From Stropharia rugosoannulata (Eukaryota > Basidiomycota > Agaricomycetes > Agaricales > Strophariaceae), in the NCBI GenBank assembly GCA_028532985.1, contig JANCIK010000011.1:2666001-2730000 (forward strand): a stretch of DNA of 64,000 bases. Direction: 5' to 3'. Each line of letters begins with the position of its first letter. The stretch's first letter is position 1. Shown one piece after another: positions 1-12,047 of this stretch. Below the pieces are notes generated by a model that ran no database searches, was not told the origin of the DNA, and saw only the letters and a program-made list of their open reading frames with translations. A program made the position numbers and the translations under genes.

Positions 1-167
1 CTGCGAAGGACATCGTGTGTCCACCTGCTTTTAGTAAGATGGGTATGCAGCCCTTTGGAACAGATCTCACTGTAGATGAACTGCAAACTGGGCATTGGGT
101 CCATCTTGAGCGCCCACAAGAGGTGAACGAAATAATCAGCAAGTGGCTGGAATCAAAGAACTTGTAA
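1..167 (+). CDS. Epoxide hydrolase (alpha/beta hydrolase), 3' end only
   Basis: The window opens inside a coding exon read from base 3 and ending at TAA 165-167 (54 residues). The stretch TGHWVHLERPQE is the typical C-terminal catalytic-His region of soluble epoxide hydrolases and related alpha/beta hydrolases; GHW carries the base of the Asp-His-Asp triad, and the helix after it closes the fold. It aligns with the last exon of the next gene (AGHWIQIERADK), so the two are tandem paralogues. The predicted role is hydrolysis of epoxides to diols in the cytosol. The nucleophile, oxyanion loop and cap domain lie outside the window, so activity cannot be judged. Confidence 0.8.
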   Translation, partial: AKDIVCPPAFSKMGMQPFGTDLTVDELQTGHWVHLERPQEVNEIISKWLESKNL

Positions 168-736
168 TGTATATTGCTGTAAATATTTGTTTTCTTTTTT
201 ACTCTGTTTAGTGACTCTCAAGTGCTGTATATATTAGATGTACCTACTGATGACGTAGTGTGCTCTCAAGCGAATTATATCGAGTGACCGAATCTACTTC
301 GGGGATGCCTTAAATGGAAAGCCCGAGACGAAATGCTCTAAGTAAAAGGTGTATTCAATCAATCAGGAATCAGTTAAAATGCATAATAAAATTTAGTCGA
401 GGTGCATGATAGACTCTACCCAGAGATATATGGTTGACGAAATGGAAAAAGCGTCGAATTTTTTCAACACCTTTTTTTATTGATGTGAGGCTTACTGCAC
501 TGATATCCAGGGGTCGGGCTCGTTTTGATAATGCGTGAAAATGTGATTACAAAGTATGTTAATGTCTTAGCAATTGGAGGTAAATATTGCCCTTTATCGT
601 ACGGTTCAGATTTAATTTACTCAGCGTCGAGGGTGATGGCGTTTCTGACGGGCGACACGAACATACATGCATGGGAAAGTGTCCAGGTATATAAAGTACC
701 AATTCACAAGGCAAAAAGATGTGACCTGAAAACGCT
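168..736. other. Intergenic, between tandem epoxide hydrolases
   Basis: AT-rich spacer. Short open frames here show no coding character. It must hold the terminator of the upstream gene and the promoter of the downstream one, but no distinct motif was identified. Confidence 0.5.
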
Positions 737-1902
737 ATGGATCTTTCGTTCTATAAAGACTACGTCGTTCCTAGGGGGTACAAATACCACTACTACGCTG
801 CTCCTGCTCGCAGCGAGAAGCCGACTCTTTTATTCCTGCATGGCTTCCCTGCTTTCTCCTCCACCTGGAATGCGCAAGTCAAATATTTTCAGGAGGCCGG
901 ATATGGTATCGTTGCACCAGACTTGCTTGGGGCGGGTAAATCATCTCACCCGCAAGATGCGGCCGCGTTTGTCATGAACGGAATGGCGGGTGACGTGATT
1001 GGCATTCTGGACGCAGAAGGTATTCGTGAGGTGGTGGGGGTAAGCCATGACTGGTACGTAATACAGATCGCTCCAATTGCCTTCTGTTTAGCCAGTAACT
1101 TAACTTATATTTTTCAGGGGGAGCGCCCTCCTGTCTCGTTTGGTTGTACTGCATCCCGAGCGGTTCCTTGCCCATGTCTGGCTCTGTGTACCATATCAGG
1201 CTCCAAACCTGAACCCATTTGATCTTGCCGCTCTAAACCTATCGTACAAGAAGCTTCTGGGCTTCGAGCAGTGCGCCTATTGGGAGTACTTTAAAAAAGA
1301 AACGTCTACATCAGAGATATTGGCGAACGTAATAATTTTCACCTACATTATATATCGGCTCAGTATATCATTAACCTATTTTTCTTTTAGGTAGACAGCT
1401 TTATGGAGCTCTTATTTCCGAACGACCCACTCCTCTGGCGCAACCATATGGTCGTACCCGGAATGGCAGAGGAATGGATCACCAGACAGAAACGAGCAGA
1501 AAGACCGGCATACTTAACCGATGATCAATTCGATCATATTGTGAAGACTTTTGCGGCAACCAAAGCTTCTGCACTTGGATGGTACAGATGTTGGATTAAC
1601 AACTTGAATTTAGAGGACAACCAGCGTGAGACAATCGTACCTTATATCCTGGAAGATAATGCTCACATCAGCTCCATTCTACAGATATTCCAAGAGAGAA
1701 CTGGGTGTTGAAGAAGCCTGCGCTCTACATCGGAGCATCCAAAGATTTTGCTACTACTTACTTGGTTGGGAAAATTGCCATGGAAAGTGCTGGGCCCGAC
1801 GTCACAATCGAAGAAATGGATGCTGGACATTGGATTCAAATCGAGCGTGCAGACAAAATCAATGAGAATATTCACCGTTTCCTGGTACGAAATAATTTGT
1901 AG
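737..1902 (+). CDS. Epoxide hydrolase (alpha/beta hydrolase fold), 4 exons
   Basis: Spliced model 737-1053, 1118-1328, 1391-1625, 1685-1902 gives 326 aa with introns of 64, 62 and 59 nt, all GT..AG and phase-consistent. Residues 35-38 read HGFP (oxyanion-hole loop). The first splice joins codons to give HDWGS, where the Asp (about residue 105) is the expected nucleophile. The last exon carries AGHWIQIE with the catalytic His. Length fits soluble fungal epoxide hydrolases, which add water to epoxides and are used in detoxification or secondary metabolism. It is a tandem partner of the gene truncated at the left edge. The third intron uses GTGAGA at 1626, because the nearby GTACCT donor would bring in a stop. 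Alternative: another alpha/beta hydrolase subfamily such as a haloalkane-dehalogenase-like enzyme. Confidence 0.85.
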
Positions 1903-2351
1903 TACTTCAGGTTCTGCGACTTTCACGACAGTTACATACGTGCCTCGGTCTATTATTAGCACTACCGCGGGAGCGCGCTCCGCGCGCACCCTTGCCAATA
2001 CATAGAGTAAATCATGAACTGTATAGTGCTTTAAACCCATGTGCAGCAGCGGCAATGCAACGCACTTGTCCACCGCCAGGGACAGCCGCCAACGTAATGT
2101 CCTATTTTTATTCGGCAATAAATCGGCAGGCGCCAGATTACCCACAGCACAGCAACAGAGAGCCGCACGTGTAGGCAGCATGTTCGTGACATTTAACCTG
2201 CACAGTCCAGGATTCACCAAGGCAAGCCTATAATCGACAGTTTGTTCTCCTAGAAGCGACAGCCCACCCACGAGACGTCTTCCACTTTTCATACCTTGAA
2301 ACATAAAGCCAAACGCACAGCTCGTGATACTGTCCCAACAAGCCACAAGAA
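1903..2351. other. Intergenic, no supported gene
   Basis: A 227-codon minus-strand open frame (2346 to 1663) covers this region and the last exon of the epoxide hydrolase. It has no recognisable domain and its antisense overlap makes a gene unlikely. Nothing else is visible. Confidence 0.4.
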
Positions 2352-4645
2352 ATGGATACTACTCCGTTGACTGACAATCCACAATCTCATAATCCAGGCG
2401 ATGGTACGCTACTCTTATCTCCCATCTTACAGAACTTGTTCTTTCGCCTAACTAAGTATATCCCGGAGATCGCAGAACAAGCTCTACAGCGTCACTGGAA
2501 GGACAGTTATTGTCCTGTATTCTTAAACTCATGCAGCCTACGATCTCAGCACATCTAAATATGCCTGATGGTACGCAATGTCACACAGAAATTGATATGT
2601 TTTGAGTTATTGACCTGTTTTTGTGCATAGAACACATAGAACCCCTCTTCCAAAAAGGTTTGGCTACGTAACTATATTTTATAGGGCGGCCTCTGACACT
2701 GACGGAATGGCGACGCAAAATAGCTACCGCGAGTGATGAAGGGAACAAGCTCATCTCCGCGTTGAATGATTTTGTCCGAGTAGGTGTACTCACGGCAATG
2801 CAGCAGGCAGGCAATGCATCAGAAACGCCCCCGTTGGGTAGAGTTGATCCGCTCAATTGATATGAGAGATTCCGATTTACTTTGCTTTAGAAAGTGAAGC
2901 CGAGAACACTGAGCCCAGTTTGGGCGGTACAGATTCTTCTAGAGAATGTATGTTACTTCGGTTAATCGTCCGAGGATAGGACTGATACACTGTATACTAT
3001 AGCGGTGAATGAGGAGCATCAGCCTGTAAATGAGCTCCAGTTACGTATTCCTCCGGAGGTCCAGCTCGCGGAGCTGGAATCAATGATTCAACAGCAAACT
3101 CGTGCACATGTCTACAATAATATGCCAATCCGGATGCTAGAGTTTGATGCGGATGGATCCAATATTAAGCTCATTGGGCGCGACGACATACTGCGCATCC
3201 TGATGCCGCGCGTACAGGTAAAAACTACTTCCCAGGAATTTCTGAAGGACTGCAATAACGCTGTTGAAAGCCATAAATGCACTACGATGTGGTGCACCAT
3301 CAAGGCCGAAAACTTGCATGAAGTGGTAGCGAAAGCGATATCTAAAGCCGCGTCTTACGCGATTTTGTCTCATACATGGATTCGCAACTCTCCTGGAGAC
3401 GTCATCTTTAACACCTGGAGTAGTCGTTCGCGGAATGAGCGTGGTTGGACAAAAATCAAAAATTTCTGCCGCGTAGCTGCCCATGACCACAAAATGATCC
3501 TGGGCTGGGTTGATTCCATCTGCATCAACAAGGACAGTAGTTCCGAACTGGATGAATCCATTCGCTCGATGTACAAATGGTATCAAGGCTCTCACATATG
3601 CATCACATACCTATCGGAGACGGAAGCTCTTGGCGACGGTGCGCACGATTCCTGGTTTACACGGGGATGGACCTTGCAGGAATTACTTGCACCAAAAAAT
3701 GTGGCCTTTTACAACCAACACTGGCAACCGCTTGGAACAGATAAAGAGAACACCATTATATCTTTGGTTACTGCTGAGACTACTATTACCGCATGGGAAA
3801 TAAGGACGTGTCGTTTTGGATATAAGAATCACATACCCGTCAGTCGAATTCTACAAATGGCTTCTCAACGTCAGGTCACCAGAGAGGAGGACTCATTGTA
3901 CTCGTTACTTGGACTCTTGGATGTCAACATATCGGTTGCATACGGAGAAGGAGCGAAGTCAGCGTTTCGCCGGTTATTCCAGGAGTTGTTAGTCACCAGA
4001 AAGCACGTACTCGATCTGTTTGATCGACGGTATTTTTACCCGGAAAGGCTCATTCCTTCATCATTAGACAAATACTCTTCCAGATTAGACATCGTTGACG
4101 AAAAATATCGACGGAACTGGACCAACTATCAGCTTCCTGAGCCTATTGTTCTGACCCATCTTGGATTACGGTGCCAGTGGCTTCTTTTTCCGACACTTAC
4201 TGTTAAAAGGGATACTTCAGACGAGATATACGTTCCAAAGGGTCAATACTCTGGTCAACTTACAGCGATCGTCACGTCGAAGAATAGGCAAGACCAAAAC
4301 CACGTCGTCCGTAATCTGCTTGATGCAAGGTTATACGACAGCGAGAGCAGCTACGTACATCCCCTCAGTGACGTCTTGCACATTAAATCTCAGCGACCGA
4401 CACTTTTAGTCCCGACATTCAATCTGAAAGGAGATGCTTTGTTACTGGACGAATACCTAGTTGGAATTCTCGCTTATGCACCAGATAGGCCAGGAGAAGT
4501 TCACACTGGGAGCGATGTCGAAATAATATCGCAAGGCTCGCCGCAATGCGTCAAGCTCGTAAATTCGTTCGGTGGTAGTTCATGGGAAATACCGATACGA
4601 GATCTTGAACTTCACGGAATGCAACTTGTTACCCTTTATCTGTAG
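2352..4645 (+). CDS. HET-domain protein (heterokaryon incompatibility), 4 exons
   Basis: The main exon is 3003-4645. HET-domain signatures follow in order: YAILSHTW (about residue 118 of the main exon), WVDSICINKDSSSELDESI, SMYKWY and WFTRGWTLQELLAP. The family acts in fungal non-self recognition and regulated cell death; partners and trigger here are unknown. Upstream exons 2685-2837 and 2891-2947 are joined by clean introns (53 and 55 nt) in consistent phase. The first exon is uncertain: ATG 2352 with donor GTACGC at 2404 is in phase but needs a 281-nt intron; ATG 2561 with donor 2571 is the alternative. The 2352 model gives 634 aa. The C-terminal 300 residues have no domain I recognise. 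A paralogue lies at 22605-24399 and shares the NNMPIRM motif before the HET domain. Confidence 0.85.
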
Positions 4646-6503
4646 TCCTACTCTAGCCCGTTAAACACATCCGGGATATGACGTGTACTTTACTAGATCC
4701 CTCATCCTCCACTTTCATGCATAAAAAAGCACGCGAACCATCCGAGTTGTACCGTGACAAGTAGTTAATAGTTATTCCGGCCTCGGACGCTGACTTGAGA
4801 CGCTTATCATCACGCAACCCAGAGGCCTACTAAAGATCTTTCCTCCTGCTCTTTAACAGTACGCCGAAATCTTGGTGAGATATACTATCTCTTATCTGTG
4901 TTCTAATTGCCTCTGTGCCACTTATTTGCACAATTGTTTCTCATCAACGGGCGAGTCATAATTACGTGCCCTGATATCTCACATCGGCGTCCACCTGGCC
5001 ATAATTTATCATTTTCACTTACAAAGCCTCAAGTGCTACGAGAGAGTGCGCGGAGCGAAACATGCTAAAGTCGCTTCAGAAGAAACACAATAGCAGATAA
5101 AAAGATGGCGCCCGTCTTTTATTATAGTAGATTTTACGTAGATACAATTGTTCGTCGTGAAATGCTCATATACTTGCTTTTAAAGGCCAACACATTGTCA
5201 GTAGAGCGGAAATTATACTCTTATGGTTTTAAAATGCTTATCGGAATGGATATACAAGCTAAAAGAAGCGTACCATTTGCGCGCTCAGTGGGCGCTTAAA
5301 TACGCGCCAAGGCTAATAGTGTGAGAAACCAATTCGGCAGATGCCGCAGCGATTCGAAAGGCAGTACAGGGAGGGGGAAACTCTCTTCGAGTATACCACC
5401 ACCATCCCCTCCCCGTCCGACTTTCTCCGATTCTTATTAAACAGTGGAAGTTTGCCTCTCTCCCTCTCCATATACACTGCCGGCCCCAGTGCGTTAGAAA
5501 TCTTCCGGCTCGATCCCTAACTACGCATGCCACTCCGAAAGCGGTAGTGCATATAGTCACTAAGTGCAGGCTGAGATGGACGTGTTCTGTGTAGATTGTA
5601 AGCGCTAAGCATTCACTTAGTTGACTTTATTTGAAAAAAACTGACGTCGGACAGTCACGTCGCCGCGTATTATTATGGTCCGGGTACCTTGTTAGGTGCA
5701 ACCTACTGGTAACCTAGTGTATCCGCTAAACCGTCGTTTGGCTCCCGAGACTGCATCTTTGAACCACCTTTCCAAGGCTTTGGTTTATGGGTGAACACGC
5801 CTCCGAGATGGCGCATACATTGATATCATACCTCATTCTGTTAAACGCGCTGAAATCCTTATAGCTCCGGCCCAATTCCTCGCAGGCAGCGTTTGAAATC
5901 GGTGTGAGTGTCCAGTTAGTGCAAGCTAAGACGCGCATTTACCATTAACTCTCTAATAACTAATTTCTTCAGGGATATAATCTTGAATATATGCGCCTAT
6001 ATTTGACACCCAAGTCCAAGTCCCAAGTAAGTACTAATTCACGAGCTCAAACTTGATCTCGAAACCAATGAATCTGTGAATCTCCCTTATGTCTCCAATC
6101 TAGTTCGCATGAGCGAGGTAAACCGCCATGACTGCGACAAGCCACTCGTTTCTTCGGGAAGCCAAATGTGATATGTGAGAGTTGATCTATTGGGCCCCGA
6201 TAAGGTGACGTAGCTTGAGAGCAGCTCGAAAGATATCCAACTCTAATAGTTTTGTTTCCATCTTAGTATCAAAGAAGACAGCTTCGTCTTGATATGCTTG
6301 TGATATGCGTATCAAATTCAAATCCACCTGTTCGCGCTGGCATCCATGCGGTCTTGAGAATGAGACATTATATCAGATAAGTAAGTCATGAAACTGTTCT
6401 GAATGTTCATCAACATCAGCGTTGTTGAGGAAAATGTTGGCAATCCGTCGACAGTTGTGATGAAGCCAAGGTCGTCACGGGGCTTGCAGGAAAAGATTAC
6501 ATA
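4646..6503. other. Long intergenic region, no supported gene
   Basis: About 1.9 kb without a convincing reading frame on either strand. The longest open frames (64-91 codons) lack coding character and splice continuity. No repeat with other parts of the window was noticed. Confidence 0.5.
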
Positions 6504-8014
6504 ATGTCTGTGATGATCTCGCAGCGAGTGTCGGACTCGGAATTCCCTCCAACACCACCAGCACCACCAACGATGGCCACCACCCAGAGTAAGTCCCCCC
6601 AGCCCGACATCCAACACCGTCGAGCTCACGACGACCCAGCGTTGCCACCGATTGACCTCAAGCATATGACATCGTCGGGTGCCCTCTCGCCAGGCTCCTC
6701 CCGCACGGATGCCCGCCGGACATCCCAACACCTCCATCCCCGCTCCCCAAACTCGATACCCTCGTCGCCGACTTCTGTGTACGTGCATTTCTTCTCTCCG
6801 AACTCACATGCTAATCGTGCTGTAGTCACTCCTCATCGTCAGCTATCTTCGAACGCGATATCGAGCCACTTGTTCCGCCCTCCCCGCCTCATGCCGTTTC
6901 TCCCACTGCGGCCGCTGGCACTTATCATCCTACAAATCCCCACCGCATTCCCCGGGCCACGCGCATTGAAGCCCTTGAACACAGTGTTCCTTCCGTCCTC
7001 GACTCCGCCGCAGCTGTCCTCGGCTCCTTATCCTCCGACGCCGATGCTATTGCAGTTGTCGCCCCGGCCCCGTTTGACTTGCCCGGCGTGAACTCGGGCG
7101 CGGGTATGGGCCTCGGACTGGCTCTTGGCGGACGAACGAGTGGCTTTGCCAGTCCGATAGGTAGTTTCAGGAGCCGAAGCCCGAGCCCCAGTCCCCGTGC
7201 GGAGGCTCTCCTCTCAGCGAGCACAGCTCCTCAGAGTGTGCTGGGCTTGCACGGTCTTGCACCCATCGCAGCCCCTGCCACGGTGTCGATTGCCTCCGGG
7301 TCAGTATCCGGATCTCCGGCACAGCACGGAGCCACCCTTATCCAACGGTCACCTTCGACTTCGCCCAGGCCACTCGCACCACCGTCGCTTGTCTCCGCCC
7401 CAGAGTCCCCACGTCTTGTCCCCACTAACGCATTTACCGCTAGTCCGTCGACATCTCCCCGGCGTGAGCCGGCGTCGCCCTCTTCAACACATGCTCCTGC
7501 CCTTTCCGGATCACTTTCATCTGGTGGAGCCACCCCACACTCCGCCTCCGCTAATGCTGCGAAGCGCCTTTCGTTTATGTCGTATGCCGATCTTCGCGCT
7601 TCGACTCCGGCCACGACAACCAGCCTGACGCAGCTTACGAGTGGCGCTGGGAGCGAGCCTCCGCCCCATATCACTGGCGTCACTGGTATTGCTCTCAGCG
7701 CGGTGGCTTTCGGAACAAGTATAGGCGGAGGAAGCGCATGGGGCGGGAGCGAGCGCGGCGGAGGCAGCGCGGCACCCAGCGTGCACGGACTTTCCATCGG
7801 CTCCGGACTCGGTTTGAGCGTTCCCCCACCGATCCCGTCATCCTCTTCCCCGTCACCTGTCGCCGTGGTGGGTCCCCACGCACCACACACACTCCCTTTG
7901 CTCGACCTAGGCGGGGAATGGGAGCGTGAGGGGTTGGGGAAAGGCCTCGAGGCTCGGCTCGAAGGAGAGGTGCGCATGGCAAGTGGGGGGTCCATGGAGG
8001 AGGTAGGTGTGTAA
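6504..8014 (+). CDS. Conserved Ser/Pro-rich, largely disordered protein, 2 exons
   Basis: Exons 6504-6778 and 6826-8014, joined through a 47-nt intron (GTACGT..GTAG), encode 487 aa. The splice continues the frame into HSSSSAIFERDIEPL. Ser/Pro/Ala/Gly-rich stretches hold short ordered blocks: NPHRIPRATRIEALEHSVPS, SGFASPIGSFRSRSPSPSP, KRLSFMSYADL and, near the C-terminus, GGEWEREGLGKGLEARLE. I recall similar blocks in uncharacterised basidiomycete proteins but know no function; no catalytic or membrane segment is visible. Many SP/TP sites suggest phosphorylation. A 262-codon antisense frame over the same DNA is explained by the high GC content. Confidence 0.75.
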
Positions 8015-8659
8015 AGCAAGGGTAGACCAATGGTAAATACGAAGACGACACCTCGCGCAAATGAAATCTTAAAGGAATTAACGAAAGAACGAAAGGCAAT
8101 TAATGGTTTTTCTTGGGGTCATTGAACTGATCCATGTACAGCACTCATCTACTTATATTTCTCCCTTTTCCTACTTTAGGCTACGATACGGATCTTTAAT
8201 ACGGATTGTGGACCGGTTCTTTCTTCGTTACTGATGCTTCTCTGTTACTTCCAACAACATGTCTTTTCTTGATAGCTTGAAGAATCCGTTTGTCTGGTTG
8301 CATAATAATTGGCCGGTCCGGTGTAGTTTTGCATGTCTTTACATACCTTCTACTTTTCTGTCGAGTTCGTTACAAATTGAACAATTGCTGCCTTTGTTGG
8401 CATACTTTTCACGCATTCTAATTAAGTTACACGGCAGACATTCAACGTATTGAAAACCGACTCCGCCTGAATCACGTACTGTATACATTTGCCGGCAAGA
8501 CATGCCAAGCATCTCGGCAACATAACAGTTGAATATGAATCTCCGCCTTGTTAGCGACGAAGATGTTGCAACGATCAACTCAACTTCACCTTATCCATCT
8601 TCTCCCACCGTCTGATTTTCCGTATCCATTCGTAAAACTCTACATCCATTCGCGACAAT
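8015..8659. other. Intergenic, no supported gene
   Basis: Short AT-rich frames only. It should contain the 3' end of the upstream gene and the promoter of the F-box gene that starts at 8660. No clear motif was recognised. Confidence 0.4.
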
Positions 8660-10168
8660 ATGGAGACAATATTCATGGTCCCTCAAGACCTACTGGACAC
8701 CAACCGTAATCCGAATGTCGGGGAAAGGCAATATTTCACGGCGCTCGCAAAGGATACAGATGAGCAGATACGCTCTATCGACAAGGCGATTAGAGAGCTG
8801 GAAGCGAAGAAGGCGCCATTGCTTGAAACGTCCATGAAATGCCGGCAGGTTCTGGCGCCTATTCGAAGGCTACCTAGGGACATAATCGAGGAGATATTCA
8901 AGGCGTGTGTGGCCGACATATATTGGCCTGGCCTTGTTCTCGACTATGCGCCAATCCTTTTAACCCGGATATCCAGTGGCCTAAGGCACATAGCGTTGAC
9001 TTGCCCATATCTCTGGTCAAAGTTTGGAATGGATTTACGTGAATTGTCACCAGAACACTGGGAGATAGATGAACGCATGGCAAAAGTGAAAGTTAGCGGA
9101 TTGGAAGAATGGATACGTCGATCAGGATCGCAGCCACTTTCAATCATGATACACTGTAATTGGATGGAGCATCCGGAAGCGTTACAGAAATATCTGGCCC
9201 CAGTCCTCAAAAATTGCGTTCTTCGCTGGAAGGATGTCTCTCTGGATGGCACCACCACCACCACCATGCTTTCACTGATTCGGGAAGAATGTCCACTGCT
9301 GACAACGCTTAGCTTAGACTTGATCAGGTCTGAAAATGGAAATGACGAATTGGTTACCTCAAGTCCTATGTTAAAAGCTCCAAATTTAAAGGAACTTAAT
9401 CTATCCGGGAGCGCAAACCCTCTTGAATATAACGTGGACTGGTCCAGATTGACACATCTCCTTTTAGACTTCCCCTTTTCTGAAGACACTCGCTTAGTTG
9501 ATTTAGTGGCTATACTACATCAAACAACGGCTCTGGTTCGACTTGAGCTCGTGACTATGCCGGACATGGAAAGTGATATAATAGGGACTATCTCGCTTCC
9601 AGACCTGAAGACATTGCATATTTATGAGAAGATGAACGATGTCAGTATACCGGCAAATCTCGTTCGGTATATACACGCTCCACTGTTGACGACATTGGTG
9701 GCAGACAATATCGAATGCGGATTCGAGGACTTCCTGAAACGGTGTACCCGCCTACAAATTTTCTTAGTCTCTTGCGATAAAGACGACGCCAATATATTAA
9801 TGCCTTGGCTGCGACACTTGCCTTTATTGGTGAAATTTGTTGTAATGGGTTTACCAAGAGACGACCGGTGGTATCAAGGAATCCTTGAAGCGTTCGTGTC
9901 AGAACAGGATGCAGGGATGTTATGTCCTGAACTGGAAGAATTCGAGAGCACGCATATCATCGGAGTTTCGACGGAGACGTTAACGGCATTCCTTCGATCG
10001 GCGCAACTCCAAACTTCTCGACGCAAGTATCGGACCATTAATATGAAGGTGAATATATCAGACTGGAATATGGGGACCGCACAGCTTTTGGAAGAACTCG
10101 TATTGGAGCAAAGGAATGCCGGTATGAATTTGTCCCTCTTTGTAGACAATTCACAGCATCACTATTAG
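8660..10168 (+). CDS. F-box protein with N-terminal coiled coil
   Basis: Single exon of 502 aa. Residues about 25-62 form a charged coiled coil. An F-box follows at about 66-122 (IRRLPRDIIEEIFKACV, then LLTRISSGLRHIALTCPYLW), the arrangement typical of the large Agaricomycete F-box families. The remainder has leucine-rich-like spacing (for example LKELNLSGS, LVRLELVTMP, LKTLHIYE) that may form an irregular LRR solenoid. F-box proteins bind Skp1 and bring substrates to SCF ubiquitin ligases; the substrate here is unknown. A second gene of the same layout is at 15297-16814, with little sequence identity outside the F-box by eye. Confidence 0.85.
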   Translation: METIFMVPQDLLDTNRNPNVGERQYFTALAKDTDEQIRSIDKAIRELEAKKAPLLETSMKCRQVLAPIRRLPRDIIEEIFKACVADIYWPGLVLDYAPILLTRISSGLRHIALTCPYLWSKFGMDLRELSPEHWEIDERMAKVKVSGLEEWIRRSGSQPLSIMIHCNWMEHPEALQKYLAPVLKNCVLRWKDVSLDGTTTTTMLSLIREECPLLTTLSLDLIRSENGNDELVTSSPMLKAPNLKELNLSGSANPLEYNVDWSRLTHLLLDFPFSEDTRLVDLVAILHQTTALVRLELVTMPDMESDIIGTISLPDLKTLHIYEKMNDVSIPANLVRYIHAPLLTTLVADNIECGFEDFLKRCTRLQIFLVSCDKDDANILMPWLRHLPLLVKFVVMGLPRDDRWYQGILEAFVSEQDAGMLCPELEEFESTHIIGVSTETLTAFLRSAQLQTSRRKYRTINMKVNISDWNMGTAQLLEELVLEQRNAGMNLSLFVDNSQHHY

Positions 10169-10299
10169 TAGCGACTAATGACTAGTAACATCCGTGCTGA
10201 ATTGTGTTCAATGATGTTACAACGATATTTGGACAATTATAGAATGTACTACAGTACTCTTTGCTACAAATGACGCGTTCATAGACTGAAATACTATTA

Positions 10300-12047
10300 C
10301 TACGCCGATGACTCTAAGAGTTCCAGCGCCTTCCTGACGTCGTTTTCTGCGGTGCCCTGCCATGTCCACTCGAATTTTCTTTCTATGTCCCTGACGGCAT
10401 GCTCCAACTTTTCCAATGGAATTGAATCACCCTCATTATAATCGTTGAGGTCGGGAGTCAGAAAGCCGTATATACGCCCTGTATCGTTTGATGTACCCAA
10501 GACGCGATTGCCTTCGGGGCGCCGTATAGCACTGTATATTTCTGCAATTTTTGGTACGAAGGCATTTGTAAACTTGGGATGTCCAAGTAGGCGAGCGAGA
10601 AGATAGGCATCCTGTTGGTTGGTTGTTAGCGAGCCATTATATATTGACAATAAGTATTTCTGACCTCAATTGCTTGACCGGCACCCGATCCTTGATGAGG
10701 AGGCATTGCGTGAGCCTATTGAACCACACAAATATGCGTCTGGTTAGTAAAGATACAGGAAATTGTAGCTACACGACTTACAGCATCTCCACCTATAAAA
10801 ATACGCCCTGAGGCATAGTTGTTCAAAGGAATCAAGTGCCCAATGGGCCACTTGGATGGCTTGTCAATGCACTAAATTGGTTTGAGATTTACTCTCGGAG
10901 AATGGTTGAGACAGAAACTGACCTGTATCAGAGCCGTGAGCTCCTCCTCCCAGCCGGAGTACTCGGCCACAGCTTCAGTGGTAGAGCATGTTTCTATTGG
11001 AGGAAAGTTCGCGTTCTCCATCTCTGGATTTGCAACGAAGGCGGCGACATTTATAAAGGCTTTGCCGCCCAGCCTTTGAACAGGATATACAAGAACGTGT
11101 TTTGATTTTCCAAGGTACTGATAAAAATTCGGATGGTCAAAATTCAAGATACTGTCCCAAGAGTAATATATATCAGCAGACTCACCATTACTGGCGTTGT
11201 TATTGCTCTGTGACCAGGGAATGCGGCTTCCAGAGTGTCCTCTTCTACCAACCCACGGTAGGCCACAGTTCCCGTCCAGCGCACTGGGTCTAACGATGCC
11301 TCCCGAGAAAGACCTTGTTTAAGTAACAGGTGTTTGCGTACGACGGACTTTATTCCATCGAATCCAACTAAAATATCGCATACCGCTCTTGTTCCGTCTG
11401 CGAACTTGAGGTTTATTTTTCCATCGTCTGCCTCATTGACAGAGGCCAGCCGCTTGTTTATGTGAATTTTCTCCGGCTTAGATTTATGAAGCAGTGTCTG
11501 CTGAAGATCTGCACGATGGAACCCCAGTAGGTTGCCTGATCAAGCCCAAATTAATATCGTGAATACCAGCAATAGAGGTGGTTGCATACCTTGGATAATC
11601 AGATCGTCGATGTGTGTTCCTTCAGGTTCGTCCGACTTGCGAAATTCCCAAGCAGCATCTTCAACAAGCCCGTAAAGTGAGCATCGTTGATAATGAATAT
11701 AGAACTGCCTTCTACTTACGACTTTCATTATCTGGAACGACATTGATGTATTGGGAAAGCTCTTCCTCGAGGCCGAGTTCTTTAAGTATCTTCCAAGTTC
11801 GGGGCCACACTCCTATTCCCGCTCCGATTTCCATGATTTGATGAGAGGCCTCGTACACGTTAACGTCCAGTCGTTCCGTTTTGTCAAACAGACTCAATGC
11901 GGCTGAGAGCGTGAGACCGCCAATGCCTCCACCACTAATGAAAATTGTTGAGTGCTCAGAGTGAGAGTAACTATAGAGAAAATATTCGTACATAATGGCA
12001 ATTTGGACTTTTGCGATAGCAGTATTAGTTGGTGTGGTAGATGCCAT
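10300..12047 (-). CDS. FAD-dependent monooxygenase (salicylate hydroxylase-like), 8 exons
   Basis: Minus-strand model: 12047-11992, 11934-11720, 11658-11590, 11535-11186, 11117-10923, 10871-10782, 10715-10665, 10611-10300 (seven introns, 51-68 nt, all phases consistent), 445 aa. The first splice restores VQIAIIGGGIGGL, the dinucleotide-binding GxGxxG of the FAD domain. Further on are AGIGVWP, the second FAD site DILVGFDGIKSVVRKH and GGDAAHAMPPHQGSGAGQA, the classic GD motif. These mark class A flavoprotein hydroxylases, which use NAD(P)H and O2 to hydroxylate aromatic or polyketide-like substrates. It is transcribed divergently from the flavin-binding split-barrel gene at 12687. Substrate cannot be predicted; no membrane anchor is seen. 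Confidence 0.92.

Noticed and set aside
1663..2346. 227-codon minus-strand open frame
   Set aside because: Antisense to the last epoxide hydrolase exon, no domain, no splice partners.
7231..8019. 262-codon minus-strand frame
   Set aside because: Shadow of the GC-rich Ser/Pro gene on the plus strand, which has a coherent splice and conserved-looking blocks.
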